Positions 56,865 to 60,385 of a DNA stretch of 60,385 nucleotides are shown piece after piece. Below the pieces are notes generated by a model. That model worked only from the letters and a program-made list of their open reading frames with translations, searched no databases and had not been told where the DNA came from. Source of the stretch: Welwitschia mirabilis (Eukaryota; Gnetophyta; Gnetopsida; Welwitschiales); assembly GCA_051453625.1 (NCBI GenBank), contig JBOZIK010000001.1:194642977-194703361 (forward strand), given 5' to 3'. The position numbers were made by a program, and so were the translations under genes. Within the stretch, counting starts at the first letter, position 1, and every line of letters begins with the position of its first letter.

Positions 56865-58300
56865 ATGAAAAGAAGAAACATCCTTGAATGAACTATGAAA
56901 TGGATATCATCATTAGACCTTTACTCTTCGATGGGGCTAACTATGCCTATTAGAATAAGAGAATGAAAGTGTACTTATAGTCTTATGAGTTTTATATTTG
57001 AAAAAACTTTGAGAATGGATACTCAAAACTTACAAATACCATTCTAAATGCCATGGGAAGCTCTATCATACAAACCATACCTAGAAATCAGGAGGACAAA
57101 GAAAATGAAGCCTTCATGTAAGATTTAAAGGTAAAGAATGCTATTTACTTAGCCCTTACAATAAAGTAATTCAACTAAATAACTAAATGGAAAATATCAC
57201 AAGATATATGAAATTTTTGAGTGGGAACATATGAAGGAACATCCATTATCAAGCAATCAAATCTTCTTATCTAGACTAATTAGTTTGAAAACTTAAAGAT
57301 AAATAATGGAGAGAGAGTACATGAGTTCTTCATAAGAGTCTCTAATGTAGTGAATATCATATGTAACATTAGTGAAAATATTCTAGAGGCCAAAATAATT
57401 CAAAACATTGTTAGATTCTTAACTCCAAAATATAGGCCTAAAACAACATCCCTGGAAGAATAAAAAGACTTTAATAGAATGAAGATTAAGGAATTACAAA
57501 GTGCTCTAATGGCTTAGGAGATGAATTTTATTTAAGATGATGGTTTAAAGGAGAAGCCTATTACTTTTAAAGCTAATAAAAATCTAAGAAAAGCTTTTAA
57601 AGATAAAACAAAAGAAGCATTATATGGAGATAACTCTAGAGATGATGTAGAAGAAGGACTTGCTCTTATTACAAGGTAACTTAAAAGGATTTTTTCATAA
57701 AAGAAAAACAAAAAGGAGGACTACAAAAAACCATCTAGATTTGAAGCTAGAGGTAAGTTCAAATGTAAATATTATAGTAATTGTCTACTTTCTTCTAAGA
57801 CTAATGTTTTCAAACTAGAATTTTGATTTGTGTAGGATGAGGAAACATAGTCTTAGAATGTTATAGCTCTAACAGATTAGAGAAAAAGTACAAAATAAAG
57901 AACCTAAGAGAATAGATCTTTATTTATAGGTTGGAATGATGATAAGTATACAACTAAATAAGAGACATCTAATGAGTAAAGAGTTCATCCATCTTACATG
58001 GCCATGAAATGTATGACTTAAATTTTAAACAGCTCATTAAGTTGTAAAAGGTATGTTTTAAAATGAAAAAAATTACTCCATTCTCATGAATTAGCATATG
58101 AATATGAAAAAGATTCTTGCAGTAGATTTATCATCTAAGAACTTAGCTCTTAAGGTTGATATTAGTAAACTAATGTATGAATAAAAGAATTTTGGATAGG
58201 AACTTCTTAATAATAAAAGAATTAATGAGAATTTTACTTAAGTCAAGGAGACCTTAAACATTATGCTTAAACTATGCATAAGTCCAAATGATAAAAGTCG
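56865..58300 (+). pseudogene. SIRE-like gag, body D (broken)
   Basis: It starts at ATGAAAAGAAG as in body A, then LRWG for the FNGTNYA region, and aligns with bodies A and B to the coiled-coil tail (58040-58250, with the same CATGAATTAGCATATGAA landmark). The zinc knuckle at about 57810-57860 is almost erased: EF, stop, FV, stop replace the Cys pair. This is the most decayed gag of the three. Confidence 0.75.
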
Positions 58301-58589
58301 CTTAAGCCCCAATGAAGCCTCCACTAGTACTTTAGTAGCATTATTTAATAAATAGAACTACAAGCCAAGGTATGAGCATATAGATTACATTAATAATATT
58401 TACTTATTATTATTGATCTAAATGTGGTTATTATCAGTTTTGTAAATTCAATGTTAATATTACACTAACAATGATAAAAGCTAAGAAGTGCAGCATAACA
58501 TTTTGTGTTAGATAAATCAAAGAAGATATAAATTGCAAAAATAAAACTAGATCTCTTAACTTAGATTACATTCTGAGTGGTGAAGAACA

Positions 58590-58915
58590 TGCCTAGTATG
58601 TTAATAGTTGATGTTTAAGACACATGAATAAAGATAAATTTAGCTTTATCACCTTGGTAGAGTAAGATAAAGGAGTGATTACCTTCAATAATAATATAGA
58701 GGTTTCCATTAGAGATATCAGAAACATTAGAGGAGGTAATCTGCCTGAGGTAAAAGATGTTCTTTTATGTATAAGGATTGCAACATAATATTCTTAGTGG
58801 CAATCAATTATGTGATTAGATGTTTTTGTAACTTTTACAAAAGATGATTACATTACCAAAGAGTATAACTCAAAGAAGGTGTTATTCACTAGAATTAAAA
58901 AAAATTTCTAATGTT
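58590..58915 (+). pseudogene. SIRE-like aspartic protease, body D (broken)
   Basis: It contains YVNS followed by a stop (Asp to Asn as in body B, Gly to stop), then EVSIRDIRNIRGGNLPEVKD, and after a frameshift DCNIIFLVAINY-like remains of the GLQHNLLSISQL segment. It ends at TRIKK before a stop. Confidence 0.78.
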
Positions 58916-58979
58916 TACATCACTAGTTTATAAAATATTTTTAATAAGGAAACCAAGTTCTATTAAGCACTATTGGTGA

Positions 58980-59491
58980 AATGAAGCTATGGCACATGAA
59001 GCTTGGCCATATGAAAAAGAATTTACTAAAGACTTTATCTTTAAAAGATATGGTAAGAGGACTTTTCAAGTTGTAAAGTTTTAATGATTGAGTTTCTAAG
59101 GCATGTTAAAAAGAAAATAAAATAAGGATAAGGTTTGGTAAGAAAAATACTATTACTACTAATTACCCCTTAGATCTTCTACATCTTGATATTATTAGTC
59201 CTTTTCCTACTAAAAGTTTTGATAAGAAAAGATATTACTTAACTATTATTAATGTTATTCTTTCTTTACATGGATAGCCTTTATTTCACATAAGAATGAG
59301 AAATTTAACATTTTTTCTAAGTTATGTATAAGGTTATAGAATCAAAATAGATACAAGATTAATATTATAAGAAGTAACAATGGAATTGAGTTTAAGAATG
59401 TAAGGTGTAGAGACTTTTGTAAAAATTTTGATACCCTTCACCAATTCATTACACCAAGAACTCTATAATAGAATGAAGTTACTAAAAAATA
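58980..59491 (+). pseudogene. SIRE-like integrase, body D (cut by gypsy LTR F)
   Basis: It reads MKLWHMKLGHMKKNLLKTLS (usual LWHRRLGHMN..DL..LS), then GKKNTITTNYPLDLLHLDII, the pre-integrase to core link. The core region has SNNGIEFKNVRC-RDFCKNF and LHQFIT. It ends at NEVTKKY, inside the usual NGVVERKNR motif, where the LTR of element F begins. The right half must lie outside the window. Confidence 0.8.
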
Positions 59492-60385
59492 TGTCATGAC
59501 TCGGTTTTGAATTGGACTTAAAAGTATGCTTTTTTTTTAATTTTTCAATAAAGTACTATTTTTAAATAACTACTTGTTATGAAATTTACCCATAGGATTC
59601 ACCTCAAGAAACTTATGTGATGATAGGTTCCCTCACCTACTTGCTTAACTTTATAAATTATAACTAGATGTTCAAATTAATTATCTTAATTACTATACAA
59701 ATAGTTATTTAAGAGTTATAAATGAGTATGCTGTTAGTTAAGATTTTAGTGGATAACACACATAAAGTTATATATGTAACAATCGAATGGTTGGATGTAC
59801 TAATAGCTAAACAATCATGCCCATGTATCCTCATCCAGAGAAACTTAGACGATACATAATTCTATCTTGGATCTCATTTCTATCTCTACTCATATGCATG
59901 AACATATGATAGATAAAGATGGTCCACATTAGTGATCTCGTGATGATCAAGTGCATGTTTCACTACAAAGGTCATGCAAGAATGTGATATTTAAAATTCC
60001 ATAATGCAACTCAATAATGCATTTCTTATGCTAGGAGGCATCTCAGAAATGCATTTAATATTCTACAAGGCACAAACATGCATTCGAAATGATGTAATAC
60101 AAAACTCATATGGGTACCCAACTTCTCTCTTTTTCTCTTTATTTATTCTTCTTTTTTCCTTTTCCCTTTATCTTTTTTTTGTTTTTTTTAAAAATATTGT
60201 GAATCCCCTAGTTACTTAGCTAAAATATCCATTAGTAATCCCCCATCACCAAGCATAAGAGACCCCTCATATCTTACTAGTGTCTTGATGAGAGCTAAGT
60301 GGAGGGGATAATACATATTTTACATTATAAAAGCATGTTTCATAGTGGCGATGCGTATTTGTGCTTCTAATTCTAATATTCTAAA
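59492..60385 (+). mobile_element. gypsy LTR F, start, inserted in body D integrase
   Basis: TGTCATGACTCGGTTTTGAA corresponds to TGTCACGACCCGGTTTTGAA, the TGTCACGACCC start found in many plant Ty3/gypsy LTRs, after C-to-T changes. It begins abruptly inside the D integrase. No internal gene is reached before the window ends, so at least 894 bases are LTR or leader. The 71-codon open frame at 60004-60219 is AT-rich noise. Confidence 0.7.

Larger units (their letters stand above)
16668..59491 (+). mobile_element. tandem array of SIRE-like Ty1/copia elements sharing LTRs
   Basis: Three related bodies (A, B, D) follow each other head to tail, and only one LTR lies between neighbours: LTR 16668-18087, body A, LTR 25758-33523 (split by a hAT element), body B (split by element M), LTR 55550-56842, body D. 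Each LTR retains a primer-binding site on its right; the second also retains a purine tract on its left. Bodies carry gag, protease, integrase, RT, RNase H and an envelope-like region. LTRs of 1.4 kb and a 9-kb unit with an envelope-like region fit the SIRE/Maximus lineage. All genes are broken. The array may continue to the right, beyond the gypsy insertion at 59492. Confidence 0.85.

Noticed and set aside
60004-60219. 71-codon + strand frame with a signal-like hydrophobic end
   Set aside because: It is within gypsy LTR F; the hydrophobic end is a translated pyrimidine tract.
1-60385. tRNA, rRNA or microRNA genes
   Set aside because: No tRNA arms or rRNA stretches were seen; the only tRNA-related sequences are retrotransposon primer-binding sites. 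A covariance-model scan would be decisive but cannot be run here.

Overview
This is nuclear DNA from a flowering plant, and I see no intact host gene in it. The evidence is Ty1/copia retrotransposons of the SIRE/Maximus type (initiator-Met tRNA primer sites, pol order PR-INT-RT-RH, an envelope-like region after pol), Ty3/gypsy remnants of the Athila/Tat type, and a plant hAT transposon with BED, DUF659 and dimerisation domains. The species cannot be named from this sequence. The DNA is very AT-rich, CpG-poor and cut by six N runs (237-860, 2533-2542, 9893-9992, 28525-29419, 42676-42775, 54605-54704). Every coding region recognised is broken.

Layout. 1-16667 is a graveyard of old repeats: a degenerate minisatellite of roughly 47 bp on the + strand (50-1700) and again inverted (6730-7200); a three-copy dispersed repeat of up to 0.68 kb (3550-3755 inverted, 4044-4730, 11688-12370); a minus-strand Ty3/gypsy gag and protease remnant (7440-9730); and two oppositely oriented gypsy LTR starts (ending at 10080 and starting at 12906).

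16668-59491 is one large nested structure. Its base is a tandem array of SIRE-like elements that share LTRs: LTR (16668) - body A - LTR (25758) - body B - LTR (about 55550) - body D. A hAT transposon (26965-33304, perfect 8-bp target duplication TTTCTATG) sits inside the second LTR. A second SIRE-like family, called M (36458-50828, minus strand), sits inside the integrase of body B with target duplication AGTTC/AGTTT. M carries a complete LTR at each end plus a partial third LTR, and between the first and third of these lies an internally deleted Athila/Tat-like gypsy element E (37810-41987, + strand). A further gypsy LTR (F, from 59492 to the window end) interrupts the integrase of body D.

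The inferred order of events is: SIRE array first, then the hAT, M and F insertions, with E later than or together with rearrangement of M. M is the most readable element (YVDD, DSG and RNase H residues present); A, B and D are older and full of stops, many explained by C-to-T changes. The most distinctive observations are the LTR-sharing tandem array, a micro-fragment of a second hAT transposase with its intron in the left arm of the hAT element, 67-bp tandem repeats inside the M LTRs that differ in copy number, and family-specific short motifs repeated both in the LTR and in the spacer between RNase H and the envelope-like region.
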